A stretch of 37,078 bases of DNA from Dyella flagellata (GTDB lineage Bacteria; Pseudomonadota; Gammaproteobacteria; Xanthomonadales; Rhodanobacteraceae). The notes beneath the pieces are model-generated. The model was not told the origin of the DNA and searched no databases. It saw nothing but the letters and a program-made list of their open reading frames with translations. The DNA lies in NCBI RefSeq assembly GCF_030160275.1, contig NZ_BSOA01000026.1, positions 1 through 37,078 on the forward strand, given 5' to 3'. A program made the translations under genes and the position numbers. Within the stretch, counting starts at the first letter, position 1. Each line of letters opens with the position of its first letter. This document shows, one piece after another, positions 7,900 to 17,025 of this stretch.

Positions 7900-8931
7900 A
7901 TGACCGCAGCTGTTGTCCGCCACGACTGGTCCCGCGACGAAGTCGTCGCCCTGTTTGCCCTGCCCTTCAACGACCTGTTGTACCGCGCGCACAGCGTGCA
8001 TCGCGCCCATCACGATGCTAACGCCGTGCAGGTATCCACCTTGCTGTCGATCAAGACCGGCGGCTGCCCGGAAGACTGCGGCTACTGCCCGCAGGCCGCG
8101 CGCTACCACACCGGCGTGAAGGCGGAGAAGCTGATGCCGGTGGATGCCGTGGTCGAAAGGGCCAAGGCCGCCAAGGCTGCCGGCGCCAGCCGCTTCTGCA
8201 TGGGTGCCGCCTGGCGCAGCCCCAAGGACCGCGACGTGGCTGAAGTGGCGCAGATCGTTTCGGCGGTGAAGGCCTTGGGCCTGGAAACCTGCGCCACCTT
8301 GGGGATGCTCACCGAACCCCAGGCGCAAACCCTCAAGCAGGCCGGCCTGGACTACTACAACCATAATCTGGATACCGCGCCGGAGTTCTACGGCGAGATC
8401 ATCCACACGCGCCAGTACCAGGATCGCCTGGATACGCTGGAACACGTGCGCCAGGTGGGCCTGAAGACCTGCTGCGGCGGCATTGTCGGCATGGGCGAGA
8501 CGCGCGAGCAGCGCGCTGGCTTGCTGCAGACCTTGGCCAATCTGCCCGAGCATCCGCAATCGGTGCCGGTCAACCAGCTGGTGCAGGTAGCCGGCACACC
8601 GCTGCACGGCACTGAGGCGCTTGATCCGTTCGAGTTCGTGCGCACGATCGCCGTGGCCCGCATCCTGATGCCTGCATCCATGGTGCGCCTCTCCGCTGGC
8701 CGCCAGCAGATGGACGACGCCGTGCAGGCGCTGTGCTTCTTCGCCGGCGCCAATTCGATCTTCTACGGCGAAAAACTGCTGACCACCGGCAATCCCGACG
8801 TGGAGCACGACCGCGCCCTGTTCCGCCGCCTCGATCTGCATGCGCTGGAAGTGACGGAAGATACCGACACGGTGCACGCCGACATAACCATGGAAGAAAG
8901 CTGCGGACAGGGCTGTGGCTGCGCGGCCTGA
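7900..8931 (+). CDS. bioB: Biotin synthase
   Basis: 343 aa, the usual length. It is a radical SAM enzyme that inserts sulfur into dethiobiotin, the last step of biotin synthesis. The radical SAM cluster ligands are C56-PED-C60-GY-C63. Further family segments are [36 protein letters not shown] and the Arg of MVRLSAGR, which contacts the auxiliary [2Fe-2S] cluster. The Cys-rich tail (SCGQGCGC) is common in this family. First gene of the bio operon; its 3' end overlaps bioF by 17 nt. Confidence 0.98.
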   Translation: MTAAVVRHDWSRDEVVALFALPFNDLLYRAHSVHRAHHDANAVQVSTLLSIKTGGCPEDCGYCPQAARYHTGVKAEKLMPVDAVVERAKAAKAAGASRFCMGAAWRSPKDRDVAEVAQIVSAVKALGLETCATLGMLTEPQAQTLKQAGLDYYNHNLDTAPEFYGEIIHTRQYQDRLDTLEHVRQVGLKTCCGGIVGMGETREQRAGLLQTLANLPEHPQSVPVNQLVQVAGTPLHGTEALDPFEFVRTIAVARILMPASMVRLSAGRQQMDDAVQALCFFAGANSIFYGEKLLTTGNPDVEHDRALFRRLDLHALEVTEDTDTVHADITMEESCGQGCGCAA

Positions 8932-10102
8932 CCTGCTCCAACGTTTAGCCGTCCAAACGGACGGACGTGCACAGACGCAGCTGTACCGTCGCCTGCGCAC
9001 AGTTACGCGCGCCGAAGGACCTTTCGTGGAAAGCAACGGGAAGCGCTTGCTGGTCTTTTGCAGCAACGACTACCTGGGCCTGGCGCAGGATCCACGGCTG
9101 ATCGCCGCCTGGAAGCAGGCAGCCGATAGCAGCGGCGTCGGCAGCGGCTCTGCACACCTCATCTGCGGTCATCGGCGCGAACACGCCGAACTGGAAGAAG
9201 TGCTGGCCGAGTGGACGGGCCGCGAACGCGCGTTGCTGTTCTCCACCGGCTATATGGCCAACCTCGGTGTAATGCAGGCGTTGCTGCAGCGTGGCGAGCT
9301 GTGTGTACAGGACAAACTTAACCACGCTTGTTTGCTCGATGGCGCGCAGCTGGCCGGCGCGGTGTTGAAACGCTACCCACATACCGACGTCGAATCCGCC
9401 GAACGTCAATTGCGTAGCCACGATGAAACTTGCGCCCTGCTCGCCACCGATGGCGTATTCAGCATGGATGGCGACATCGCTCCGCTGCGCGAACTCGCTG
9501 CGCTGTGCGCGCGTGAAAACGCAACGTTGATGGTGGACGACGCGCACGGCCTGGGCGTGCTCGGGGACGACGGCGCCGGCAGTGTCATGGAAGCAGGCTT
9601 GAGCGAACGAGAAGTCCCCGTGCTGATGGCAACGCTCGGCAAAGCATTGGGATGCAGCGGCGCATTCGTTGCTGGCCCAACCGCCTTGATCGAGGGACTG
9701 ATTCAATTCGCGCGCACCTATATCTACACCACCGCCATGCCGCCGGCGCTTGCAGCAGCAACACGTTGTGCTGTCACCCTGGCACGCACGGAAAACTGGC
9801 GCCGCGAAAAGCTGCAAGTCCTGATCCGGCGCTTTCGCCATGGCGCGGAGCAATTGGGTCTTCCACTGATGCCCTCGCGCACGGCGATCCAGCCGCTGCT
9901 GCTTGGCGATGCGCAAGCGGCACTGGACGCCTCGCGCATCCTGGAAGCGCAAGGCTTGCTGGCGGTCGCCATCCGCCCGCCGACCGTGCCGCAAGGGCAG
10001 GCGCGCCTACGCATCACGCTGTCGGCGGCCCATGAAGAAGCGCACATCGATCGCCTGCTGGACGCCCTCGCGTCGCTGCGGCTGGCGGGCGCCCCGGTAT
10101 AA
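8915..10102 (+). CDS. bioF: 8-amino-7-oxononanoate synthase
   Basis: 395 aa, PLP-dependent alpha-oxoamine synthase. It condenses pimeloyl-ACP with alanine to give 8-amino-7-oxononanoate. Visible motifs are [21 protein letters not shown], the Asp/His of VDDAHGLG (208-214) and the PLP lysine K243 in TLGKALG. The start is GTG 8915 inside the bioB 3' end, with GGACAGG just upstream; no better start exists before the conserved N-terminus. Its TAA stop lies inside a TATAAT hexamer that may drive the next gene. Confidence 0.96.
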   Translation: MAARPDLLQRLAVQTDGRAQTQLYRRLRTVTRAEGPFVESNGKRLLVFCSNDYLGLAQDPRLIAAWKQAADSSGVGSGSAHLICGHRREHAELEEVLAEWTGRERALLFSTGYMANLGVMQALLQRGELCVQDKLNHACLLDGAQLAGAVLKRYPHTDVESAERQLRSHDETCALLATDGVFSMDGDIAPLRELAALCARENATLMVDDAHGLGVLGDDGAGSVMEAGLSEREVPVLMATLGKALGCSGAFVAGPTALIEGLIQFARTYIYTTAMPPALAAATRCAVTLARTENWRREKLQVLIRRFRHGAEQLGLPLMPSRTAIQPLLLGDAQAALDASRILEAQGLLAVAIRPPTVPQGQARLRITLSAAHEEAHIDRLLDALASLRLAGAPV

Positions 10103-10103
10103 T
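10098..10103 (+). promoter_or_regulatory. Candidate internal promoter -10 for trhO-bioH-bioC
   Basis: A perfect TATAAT sits 27 bp before the trhO ATG and contains the bioF stop codon. The -35 position (GCTGCG at 17 bp) is poor, so strength is uncertain. It would let trhO and the downstream bio genes be transcribed without bioB and bioF. Confidence 0.4.
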
Positions 10104-10130
10104 CGCGTTTCGCGCACCACGTTGCCCCTC

Positions 10131-10922
10131 ATGTCGATCCTGAATATCTCCGCCTACCGTTTCGTCAGCCTGGACGATCTGCCAGCGCTGCGCGAGCGCA
10201 TGCTCGCGCAATGCCATGCGTTGGCCTTGAAGGGCACGATCCTGTTGGCGCCGGAAGGCATCAATCTGTTTCTTGCCGGCCCGCGCGAAGCGGTCGATGC
10301 GTTCTTGGCCTGGCTGAAGGACGACCCACGCTTTGCCGGTATTCAAGGCAAGGAATCGATTTCCGAACACGTGCCGTTCCAGCGTATGCGAGTGCGCCTG
10401 AAGAAAGAGATCATCACGCTGCGCCATCCAACGATTCGCCCCGAAGGCGGCCGCGCGCCTGCTGTGGATGCAGCCACGCTCAAGCGCTGGTTGGATCAGG
10501 GGCATGATGACGAAGGAAACGAGTTGGTTTTGCTGGATACGCGCAATGCCTACGAAACCGACATGGGCATGTTTCCGCAAGCCGTCGACTACCGCATTGC
10601 GAGTTTTACCGAACTGCCTGTGGCTGTGGCCAACGATCCTTCCCGCTACGCCGGCAAGACGGTAGTGTCTTACTGCACGGGCGGTATCCGCTGCGAAAAA
10701 TTCGCGCTGTACATGCAGGACATCGGCATGCAACGCGTGTTTCAACTGGAAGGCGGCATCCTGAAGTATTTCGAGGAAGCCGGTGGCGCGCACTGGCAGG
10801 GCGACTGCTTCGTGTTTGATGATCGCATCGCGGTGGACAAGGCGCTCAATCCGGCAGCCTCCACCTCATCCCCTTCAACTGCATCTTCTCTCCCGGTGGG
10901 AGAGGAAGAAATCCGTGCATGA
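10131..10922 (+). CDS. trhO: tRNA uridine(34) hydroxylase (rhodanese domain)
   Basis: 263 aa. TrhO (YceA) hydroxylates U34 of certain tRNAs on the route to 5-methoxyuridine/cmo5U. It has the TrhO N-terminal domain ([17 protein letters not shown], residues 34-50), then a rhodanese domain with LLDTRNAYE (134-142) and active-site C182 in CTGGIRCEK. It is shorter than the E. coli protein, ending soon after the rhodanese domain with a low-complexity Ser/Pro tail. It sits inside the biotin operon, overlapping bioH by 4 nt (ATGA), although it has no known part in biotin synthesis. Confidence 0.93.
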   Translation: MSILNISAYRFVSLDDLPALRERMLAQCHALALKGTILLAPEGINLFLAGPREAVDAFLAWLKDDPRFAGIQGKESISEHVPFQRMRVRLKKEIITLRHPTIRPEGGRAPAVDAATLKRWLDQGHDDEGNELVLLDTRNAYETDMGMFPQAVDYRIASFTELPVAVANDPSRYAGKTVVSYCTGGIRCEKFALYMQDIGMQRVFQLEGGILKYFEEAGGAHWQGDCFVFDDRIAVDKALNPAASTSSPSTASSLPVGEEEIRA

Positions 10923-11692
10923 GCCTGTACATCGAAACCCAAGGCAGCGGTCCCATTCCGCTGGTCATGTTGCACGGCTGGGCCATGCACGGCGGCATTT
11001 TCAATCCGCTGGTCGATACCTTGCGCGAATACTGCACGATGTATCTGGTGGACCTGCCCGGCCATGGCTTTTCGCGCGATTGCGGTCTGCCGCTGGAGCC
11101 GAAGGCCTGCGCACAGGCCATCGCCGAAGCCACACCATCGGCCATATGGCTGGGCTGGTCGCTCGGCGGGGTGATCGCGCTGCAGGGCGCCCTGGACTTT
11201 CCACAGCAGGTGCGCGGCCTCGCCATGTTGTGCGCAACACCTCGCTTTGTGAGCGGTAACGACTGGCCGCAGGGACGCGATCCTGCACTGGTCCGCCAGC
11301 TCGCCACCGACCTGGAAACCGACTATCACGCCACCATCGAACGTTTCCTCGCGCTGGAGGTGATGGGCAGCCCCGACCCGCGCGCCGAGCTGCGCAAGCT
11401 ACGCGCCGAGGTCTTTGCACGCGGCGAGCCCAATCTGCGCGTGCTGCAGGAAGGTATTGGCATACTGGATGAAACCGACTTGCGCACTTATCTGCCGAGC
11501 CTGAAGGCGGGCAACAGCTGGTGGAATGCCGGGCGTCTCGATCGGCTGGTGCATCCTTCGGCGATGGAACGCTCCGCGCAAATCAGCCAGGGCGAATTCC
11601 ACGTCACGGCGCATGCGGGTCACGCACCATTTCTAAGCCATGCGCAGGCTATCGCACAAAACCTGCTGCCCTGGCTGGAGGCGAACGCATGA
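10919..11692 (+). CDS. bioH: Pimeloyl-ACP methyl ester carboxylesterase
   Basis: 257 aa alpha/beta hydrolase that removes the methyl ester from pimeloyl-ACP methyl ester, ending the BioC/BioH chain-building stage. The catalytic triad is visible: S81 in GWSLGG, D208 in AGRLDRLV and H235 in AGHAPF. These are almost the same positions as in E. coli BioH (82, 207, 235). The LHGWAMHGG oxyanion segment is present. It overlaps trhO and bioC by 4 nt each (ATGA), showing tight translational coupling. Confidence 0.95.
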   Translation: MSLYIETQGSGPIPLVMLHGWAMHGGIFNPLVDTLREYCTMYLVDLPGHGFSRDCGLPLEPKACAQAIAEATPSAIWLGWSLGGVIALQGALDFPQQVRGLAMLCATPRFVSGNDWPQGRDPALVRQLATDLETDYHATIERFLALEVMGSPDPRAELRKLRAEVFARGEPNLRVLQEGIGILDETDLRTYLPSLKAGNSWWNAGRLDRLVHPSAMERSAQISQGEFHVTAHAGHAPFLSHAQAIAQNLLPWLEANA

Positions 11693-12570
11693 GCGACTTC
11701 CAGGTCGATGCGCAGCGGGTGCGCGCCAATTTCAGTCACGCAGCCGGCAGCTACGAACAGCATGACGCGCTTCAGCGCGAAGTGCAGCAGCTGTTGTTGG
11801 AACGCCTGGATTTCTATCTTGAGCAACCTCAGCGCGTCATCGACGTGGGCGCCGGTACGGGTCGCGGTACTGCGCTACTGAAAAAGCGCTACGGCAAGGC
11901 GCAGGTCATCGCCATCGATGCTGCCTTGCCGATGCTGCGCACGGCCAAGTCGCACGTCAGCTGGCTCAAGCCGTATGCGCGCGTGTGCGGCGACGCCACG
12001 GCGCTGCCGCTGCCCGACCATAGCGTGGATATCCTGCATTCCAACCTGTGTTTCCAATGGATCGACGACCTGCCGGCCCTGTTTGGCGAATGCGTGCGTG
12101 TACTGAAGCCGGGCGGCATGCTGCTGTTCTCAACCTTCGGCCCAGACACACTACGTGAGCTACGCGCGGCCTGGGCGATGGTGGACCAGCATTCGCACGT
12201 CAGCCGCTTCCTGGACATGCACGACGTGGGCGATGCGATGATCAGCGCCGGCCTGCGCGATCCGGTGCTGGACGTGGATCGCTATACGCTGACCTATAGC
12301 GAACCGAAAGCGCTGTTGCGCGAACTCAAGGGCCTAGGCGCCACTCACGCGGACCGCGGCCGCGAGCGTGGTCTCACCGGCAAGCGCCATTTCCAGGCCA
12401 TGCTGGCAGCCTACGAGACCATGCGCTTGAATGGCCGCATTCCCGCCACTTGGGAAGTGGTGACGGCGCATGCCTGGGGTCCCGCGCCGGGGCAGTCGCG
12501 CCGCGCCAAGGGCGGCGGCGAGATCGCGAGCTTCTCGGTGGACAATCTGCGCGGTTCGCGCCGGCGTTGA
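11689..12570 (+). CDS. bioC: Malonyl-ACP O-methyltransferase
   Basis: 293 aa SAM-dependent methyltransferase. It methylates the free carboxyl of malonyl-ACP so that fatty acid synthase can extend it to pimeloyl-ACP methyl ester. The N-terminus VRANFSHAAGSYEQHDALQ is characteristic of BioC. The SAM loop is VIDVGAGTGRGT (50-61), followed by GDATALPLPDHSVDI and NLCFQWIDDL. Last gene of the operon. A perfect REP inverted repeat begins 4 bp after the stop and probably ends or protects the transcript. Confidence 0.96.
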   Translation: MSDFQVDAQRVRANFSHAAGSYEQHDALQREVQQLLLERLDFYLEQPQRVIDVGAGTGRGTALLKKRYGKAQVIAIDAALPMLRTAKSHVSWLKPYARVCGDATALPLPDHSVDILHSNLCFQWIDDLPALFGECVRVLKPGGMLLFSTFGPDTLRELRAAWAMVDQHSHVSRFLDMHDVGDAMISAGLRDPVLDVDRYTLTYSEPKALLRELKGLGATHADRGRERGLTGKRHFQAMLAAYETMRLNGRIPATWEVVTAHAWGPAPGQSRRAKGGGEIASFSVDNLRGSRRR

Positions 12571-12574
12571 TTGA

Positions 12575-12634
12575 CGTAGGCTGGGATGCCAATCCCAGCT
12601 TCGGGAAATGCTGGGATTGGCATCCCAGCCTACG
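12575..12634. repeat. REPIN: two inverted REP hairpins
   Basis: A perfect 25-bp inverted repeat (12575-12599 and 12610-12634) around a 10-bp spacer. Each arm is itself a hairpin (GCTGGGAT/ATCCCAGC) with an outer GTAG/CTAC. It fills the gap between the convergent bioC and lptA-like genes. It can fold as one long stem or two short ones, so it may act as a bidirectional transcript end, though there is no U-tract. Confidence 0.92.
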
Positions 12635-12635
12635 A

Positions 12636-13169
12636 TTATTTCGGTGGCGGCGCCGGCGGCGCATTCTCGCCCTGCCGCTGCTTGGGCAGGTAGGTCACGC
12701 TCACATTGCCGGTTCCGGTGAAATATGCGGTCTGCGTGTTGTAGGTGAGCTTGTCCGCATGCGCGTCGCCCATGCCCTGCTCCGTAACCACGGCGTCCGG
12801 TTGCAGCACCGCGATACCGTGCACATTGTCGTAGTCGAGTGTGGGCGCCTCGCCGGTCATCAGATGATCGTTGTCGTCCAACTGCTGGATATGCGCCGGA
12901 TGGCCCTTCACCACGATGCGACTGACCTGGCTGTCGGCACCCAGATAGACCTGCGCGACGTCGCCCTTGGCCTTCATGCTGCCCTGGGTAATAACCACGT
13001 TGCCGGTCAGCGTGGTGATCGTATTGGGTTCCTGGGAGCCGTCGACGGTGGCCTGCGAGGTCGTCATCGGCTGGTTGCGGTCACCGGTCTTGGCATGCGC
13101 CGCCAGCGGCAGGAGCAACAGGATGGCGGCGCACAGCGGGAGCGTTGGGACAGCATGGAGCGGCTTCAT
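12636..13169 (-). CDS. LptA/OstA-like periplasmic protein
   Basis: 177 aa from ATG 13169. The segment MKPLHAV...LAAHAK is a signal peptide; upstream in-frame ATGs (13178, 13202) lengthen it without a better ribosome site. The mature part matches the LptA/OstA N-like beta-jellyroll: NTITTLTGNVVITQGSMKAKGD, then VKGHPAHIQQL and LDYDNVHGIAVL. LptA bridges the periplasm to carry lipopolysaccharide to LptD. It is usually encoded with lptC and lptB, neither of which is nearby. This may therefore be a second, unlinked LptA-like protein, or the only one in a rearranged genome. I leave the symbol blank for that reason. The C-terminus is Pro-rich. Confidence 0.85.
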   Translation of the reverse strand: MKPLHAVPTLPLCAAILLLLPLAAHAKTGDRNQPMTTSQATVDGSQEPNTITTLTGNVVITQGSMKAKGDVAQVYLGADSQVSRIVVKGHPAHIQQLDDNDHLMTGEAPTLDYDNVHGIAVLQPDAVVTEQGMGDAHADKLTYNTQTAYFTGTGNVSVTYLPKQRQGENAPPAPPPK

Positions 13170-13240
13170 GTGCGGCATCTCTGTGATCGCGATGGCCATC
13201 ATTCTATTGAGTTTTTCGTCGCAGCTGACGGCCTTGTGAT

Positions 13241-13260
13241 GCCGGGATTGGCATCCCGGC
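13241..13260. repeat. Single REP hairpin with compensatory change
   Basis: GCCGGGATTGGCATCCCGGC is an 8-bp stem. Compared with the common core GCTGGGAT/ATCCCAGC, both arms changed together (T to C, A to G), so pairing is kept. It lies 7 bp beyond the 3' end of the tag-like gene. Confidence 0.75.
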
Positions 13261-13267
13261 CGACGGC

Positions 13268-13870
13268 TCAGCGCTTGCTCGCGCAGGCTTTATGCCGGAA
13301 GCACTCCACCAGGTGATCGTTGACCATCCCGGTGGCCTGCATGAAGGCATAGCAGATGGTGCTGCCCACGAAGCGAAAGCCGCGCCTTTTCAAGGCCTTG
13401 CTCATGCGGTCCGAGGCTGGCGTGGTGGCCGGTACATCACTGCGGCTGTGCCAGGTGTTGCGCACCGGCTTGCCGTCCACGAAAGACCACAGGTAAGTAT
13501 CCAGGCTGCCGTGCTCGCGGACCAGCTCCAGCGCCGCTTTGGCGTTGTCGCGCACGGAGCTGATCTTGAGCCGATTGCGGATCAGGCCCGGATCCAGCAG
13601 CAGCTTTTCCAGCTCGCGATCCTTCATGGCCGCAACGCGCGCCATGTCGAAGTCATGGAATGCGCGGCGGTAGTGATCCCGCTTGTGCAGCACGGTGCGC
13701 CACGACAGGCCGGCCTGCGCCCCTTCCAGGCACAGGAATTCGAACAGCAGCTGGTCATCGTGCAGCGGCACGCCCCATTCGCTATCGTGGTAAGCCTGCA
13801 TCAATTCACCGTCGGCTGCCCAGCTACAGCGTATGCGCGTGGTCGGCACGGGGTCCCCGTTCACATCCAT
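13268..13870 (-). CDS. tag: DNA-3-methyladenine glycosylase I
   Basis: 200 aa. It removes 3-methyladenine from alkylated DNA in base excision repair. Family residues seen: zinc ligands C15, H28, H186 and C190 (HLVEC), plus Y27 in AYHDSEWG, and E49 in LCLEGAQAGLSW, which recognises and excises the base. Length fits the family (about 190). ATG 13870 is chosen because the frame farther upstream runs into a REP element. No ribosome site precedes it, but TATGCT lies about 12 nt upstream, so the mRNA may be leaderless. Confidence 0.95.
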   Translation of the reverse strand: MDVNGDPVPTTRIRCSWAADGELMQAYHDSEWGVPLHDDQLLFEFLCLEGAQAGLSWRTVLHKRDHYRRAFHDFDMARVAAMKDRELEKLLLDPGLIRNRLKISSVRDNAKAALELVREHGSLDTYLWSFVDGKPVRNTWHSRSDVPATTPASDRMSKALKRRGFRFVGSTICYAFMQATGMVNDHLVECFRHKACASKR

Positions 13871-13905
13871 AGAAAATGTGGAGCATAACGTAGGGACACT
13901 GTGTC

Positions 13906-13975
13906 TGTAGGCTGGGATGACAATCCCAGCATCGGAACGCTGCATTGAAAGCTGGGATGGTCATCCCAGCCTACG
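13906..13975. repeat. REPIN: two inverted REP hairpins
   Basis: The left hairpin begins TGTAGGCTGGGAT and ends at 13930. The right hairpin runs 13951-13975 and ends ATCCCAGCCTACG. The spacer is 20 bp. The arms pair apart from the short loops and one outer base. It lies between the 3' end of the ACT/V4R gene and the start of tag. Confidence 0.9.
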
Positions 13976-13978
13976 CGC

Positions 13979-14746
13979 TCAATGGGAAATTTCGAGACTA
14001 CAGTGTGCCGCCCCAGTACTTCTGCAACTAAGGTGTCTTACGCGCGCCTTCTTGCCCGCCACCGCCGCACCCAGCAAGCCTTCCAGGTAGCCACCGTAAA
14101 AGCGGCAGCCCGAGCCGCCCTCCGACTCGCACAAGGGGCAATCCAGGACATGGACATGCACGCCGTGTTGCTCGATCTGGGCGATCTGCCGCAAGGCCGG
14201 CACGGCCACGCGCTTGATCGCCTCACCCAGGCTCAAGCACGAATCCTGGGCGTAATCGCGCCGGTATATCCACAAGCCGGCACGCCGGCCGGCCAGGAAT
14301 AACGAAGGGTCCCGCGCAGGACTCGCCACCTTGCTTTTCAGCGCCACCAGCCAGGGATAGATCCGCGGAAAATCCTGCGCCAGCCTGGGCAGGATCTGCT
14401 CGACTTGTGCAATATCCGGTGCGCCCGCCGGCGGCTCGACAACAAGCCTGGGCTCCGTCGCAAAGACCGGCGAGGCAACTTTGAGCGCGGTCACCGATAT
14501 GGCCGTGGCCTCCTTGCATAAGGCCGCCTCGAAACTCAGCACGCGATGGTGCGTCCCCAGCATTTCCTCCAACGCGAAACGCTGCTCGGAAGGACCACGC
14601 ACGACCATCGACAGCCACGCACCGTGTCCGTCCTGGGTAAGGCGTTGACGCAGCAATGCATAGCGGTTGGCGTTGATGACTTGCCCAAGCTCCATTACCA
14701 GGCCCTCTCTCCGATCGGAGAGAACCTGTATTTCCAGCTCGATCAT
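13979..14746 (-). CDS. ACT-like plus V4R (4-vinyl reductase) domain protein
   Basis: 255 aa from ATG 14746, preceded by an AGGGGGG ribosome site. Residues about 1-75 (MIELEIQVLSDRREGLVMEL...) resemble an ACT ligand-binding fold. The rest ends in a V4R domain with a cysteine cluster: VLDCPLCESEGGSGCRFYGGYLEGLLG, then HLSCRSTGAAHCSLEI. V4R domains bind small hydrophobic or aromatic molecules and often a metal, and usually sit in regulators or sensors. No DNA-binding domain is visible, so it is probably a sensor or accessory protein. The next gene upstream reads in the same direction but is 261 bp away. Function unknown. Confidence 0.75.
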   Translation of the reverse strand: MIELEIQVLSDRREGLVMELGQVINANRYALLRQRLTQDGHGAWLSMVVRGPSEQRFALEEMLGTHHRVLSFEAALCKEATAISVTALKVASPVFATEPRLVVEPPAGAPDIAQVEQILPRLAQDFPRIYPWLVALKSKVASPARDPSLFLAGRRAGLWIYRRDYAQDSCLSLGEAIKRVAVPALRQIAQIEQHGVHVHVLDCPLCESEGGSGCRFYGGYLEGLLGAAVAGKKARVRHLSCRSTGAAHCSLEISH

Positions 14747-15007
14747 AGGCCCCCCTGTTGCTCGATGCTGGCTAACGCGAAACAGGGCGTCAGGATGAGC
14801 GATTTTCGGGTTCCCGGTCGTGATTGGCATCAAAAAATCCCCGCGCGTAAGGAAGACTTGCGCCGCATGGGGCGGCAAGTAACGCAGGTGACTTTTTCAA
14901 CGAGCCATTCCACGGCGCGTCTGTTTTGGGTGAAGCGAGCGTGGTGATCCGTAAAATGTGACGCAGTGCGAATATCCGGGTTGACGCACTTATCTGTTAC
15001 GTCCCCA

Positions 15008-15958
15008 TTACCACGGCAATGTGTCGAGATCGACATTTCCACCGGTCAGCACCAGGCCCACCCGGCGACCGGCAAAAAGTTCGCGCTGCTTGAGGATGGC
15101 GGCGAACACCGTGGCGCTGGATACTTCCACCACCAGTTTGAGGTGCTGCCAAAGCAGCTTCATCGCGGCAATGGTTTCTTCATCGCTGACCGTGATGACA
15201 TTTACACGGTGCTCACGCAGGGCTTCAAGATTCGATTCACCGATCAGCGCACGCAAGCCGTCGCAAACCGTGTCCGGCACAAAGTGGTCGACGCGCGCGC
15301 CGCGCGCAAGCGACTCGGCCGCATCCGCGGCACCCGACGGCTCCGCCCCATACATTTGGATCGCCAGGGCCAAGCCATGCGCTGCTATGGCACAGCCAGA
15401 CGATAACCCACCACCGCCAATCGGCGTGATGATCGCGTCCAGTCCGCCGCTCTGCCGCCATAGTTCCAGCACCGTCGTGCCCTGTCCGGCCATCACTCGC
15501 GTATCCGCATAGGGATGCACCATGACCGCGCCGGTGGCCTGCTGGATTTGGGCGGCCTTGGCCTCGCGTGCGGCGATGGTGGGAGCACAACGATGCACAA
15601 TCCCACCGGCTTGCTCGATCGCCTCCAGCTTGGCACGAACAGCGCCTTCGGGCACCACGACGTGCGCGGCAATGCCACGCGTAGCGGCCGCCATGGCGAG
15701 CGCATTGCCATGATTGCCGGACGAGTGGGTGACGACACCGCGCTTCGCCTCTTCATCCGTCAGCGACCAGACGGCGTTGCAGGCGCCACGAAATTTGAAC
15801 GCACCGCCGCGTTGCAGGTTTTCGCATTTAAAAAGCAGCTGGGCGTTCACCATCCCGTCCAGCATTGCGCTACTCAGTACCGGCGTCACCACTGAGTGTG
15901 GTGCGATACGCGCCGCTGCGTTTTGGATGTCTTCAAAAGCCGGCAGGGGGACGCTCAT
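15008..15958 (-). CDS. PLP-dependent threonine/serine dehydratase-like enzyme
   Basis: 316 aa, fold type II PLP enzyme. The cofactor lysine is K55 in GGAFKFRGA, the substrate loop is S79-SGNHG84, and the phosphate cup is GGGGLSSG. It has the length of catabolic threonine dehydratase, serine racemase or hydroxyaspartate dehydratase and lacks the C-terminal regulatory domain of biosynthetic IlvA. The exact substrate (Thr, Ser or 3-hydroxyaspartate) cannot be decided from motifs. It overlaps the upstream aldose epimerase gene by 4 nt (ATGA). Confidence 0.88.
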   Translation of the reverse strand: MSVPLPAFEDIQNAAARIAPHSVVTPVLSSAMLDGMVNAQLLFKCENLQRGGAFKFRGACNAVWSLTDEEAKRGVVTHSSGNHGNALAMAAATRGIAAHVVVPEGAVRAKLEAIEQAGGIVHRCAPTIAAREAKAAQIQQATGAVMVHPYADTRVMAGQGTTVLELWRQSGGLDAIITPIGGGGLSSGCAIAAHGLALAIQMYGAEPSGAADAAESLARGARVDHFVPDTVCDGLRALIGESNLEALREHRVNVITVSDEETIAAMKLLWQHLKLVVEVSSATVFAAILKQRELFAGRRVGLVLTGGNVDLDTLPW

Positions 15959-16959
15959 GCGCGCTCGATCTCCACACCACAACGGAACACGCGCTCGGCG
16001 CCCGGCTCCAGTCGGATGGTGTCCGCGCAATCGGTGCGATTGAACGCGTTCGACATGCTCTCCATCGGCTCCAGCGCCACCGAGCGTCGCACGTCGCGAC
16101 TGACCGTGTCGGCCGTAAATACCAGCACCACGCCATGCTCCTGCCACATGCTGAGGCGCAGGCCACTGGCCGGATCGCGCAAGCGCGTGCGCACGCGGCC
16201 GTCCGCATCGTGCACGAGACCGGCAAAGGCATGATCGATTTTCACCGCGCCAATCGGCCTGGGCTGGCGGAAATCCAGCTCCTTCGGCGCCTGCTCCAGC
16301 GGCTGGAAAGCGTCCTGGCCTGGCAAGGGAATCAGTTCGGGCGAAGTACGCACCAGGCGGGTGGCCGGAATCTGCAGCTCCCAGCTATCCAGCTCGCTGC
16401 CATCGAAGCGGAAATACGGATGCCAGCCGAAGAAACAAGGTGCTGCCTCGTTACCGACGTTGCGCATGCTCACCGCCAGCGAGAGTCCGCTTGCATCGAG
16501 CGTATAGGTGACCGCCAGATCGATCGCGAACGGATAGCCGGGGAAAGCGCCCGGACGGATCACCGACGTGCCGAGGGTAAGCTGCGCGCGGTCGCCGTCG
16601 GCGTTTGCGCTGACAAGTTCGAAATCCAGGCTGCGCACGAAGCCGTGCCGGATGCCGCGCTGCGCTTCCACGCCGGGCTGCATGTCATGGGTTTTACCGT
16701 CGAAGGTATAGCGGGCATCGGCGATGCGATTGGCAAACGGCGCCATGATCGCGGAACGGGAACTCGGGCAACGCACCAGTTCCTCGGCATCGCGATAGCC
16801 GTCGACCAGCGTATGGGTGACATCGCCGACCACCTGCTCCAGGGACACCAGGTTGGCACCGCGGCGTGCCACGCGGGCGCAGCGCCCACGCTGGCCATCA
16901 CGCAACACGAACATGTCGTGGGAGCCCCACTGGGTTTCATCGATTCCGAATCCGCTCAT
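15955..16959 (-). CDS. Aldose 1-epimerase family protein
   Basis: 334 aa. ATG 16959 has an AGGA ribosome site 7 nt upstream; the in-frame ATG at 16989 has none. GalM-type fold: APFANRIADARYTFDG, H in GIRHGFVRS, H in FGWHPYFRF, D in DHAF and the late E in ALEPMES fit the substrate and catalytic residues of the family, which interconverts alpha and beta anomers of hexoses. No sugar pathway genes are adjacent, so the substrate is open. It is co-transcribed with the dehydratase and divergent from pepN, with only 66 bp between. Confidence 0.9.
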   Translation of the reverse strand: MSGFGIDETQWGSHDMFVLRDGQRGRCARVARRGANLVSLEQVVGDVTHTLVDGYRDAEELVRCPSSRSAIMAPFANRIADARYTFDGKTHDMQPGVEAQRGIRHGFVRSLDFELVSANADGDRAQLTLGTSVIRPGAFPGYPFAIDLAVTYTLDASGLSLAVSMRNVGNEAAPCFFGWHPYFRFDGSELDSWELQIPATRLVRTSPELIPLPGQDAFQPLEQAPKELDFRQPRPIGAVKIDHAFAGLVHDADGRVRTRLRDPASGLRLSMWQEHGVVLVFTADTVSRDVRRSVALEPMESMSNAFNRTDCADTIRLEPGAERVFRCGVEIERA

Positions 16960-17025
16960 CCGCTTGTCCTGCCAACCAAAGGACCTCATGTTAGCCTGAC
17001 AGCTCCCCGCTCTTCATCGACCCCC

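Noticed and set aside
14720-14738. ENLYFQ (TEV protease site) readable on the plus strand, suggesting cloning sequence
   Set aside because: The same bases encode the natural N-terminus (IELEIQVL) of the ACT/V4R protein on the minus strand. No other vector sequence is present.
14747-15007. Promoter or RNA element in the 261-bp gap upstream of the ACT/V4R gene
   Set aside because: A plus-strand TTGACG has no matching -10 or gene, and no stable hairpin was found. I see nothing firm here.
15865-17025. N-terminal extension of pepN by 387 codons
   Set aside because: The extension is antisense to the epimerase and dehydratase genes. The family N-terminus begins at ATG 17026.
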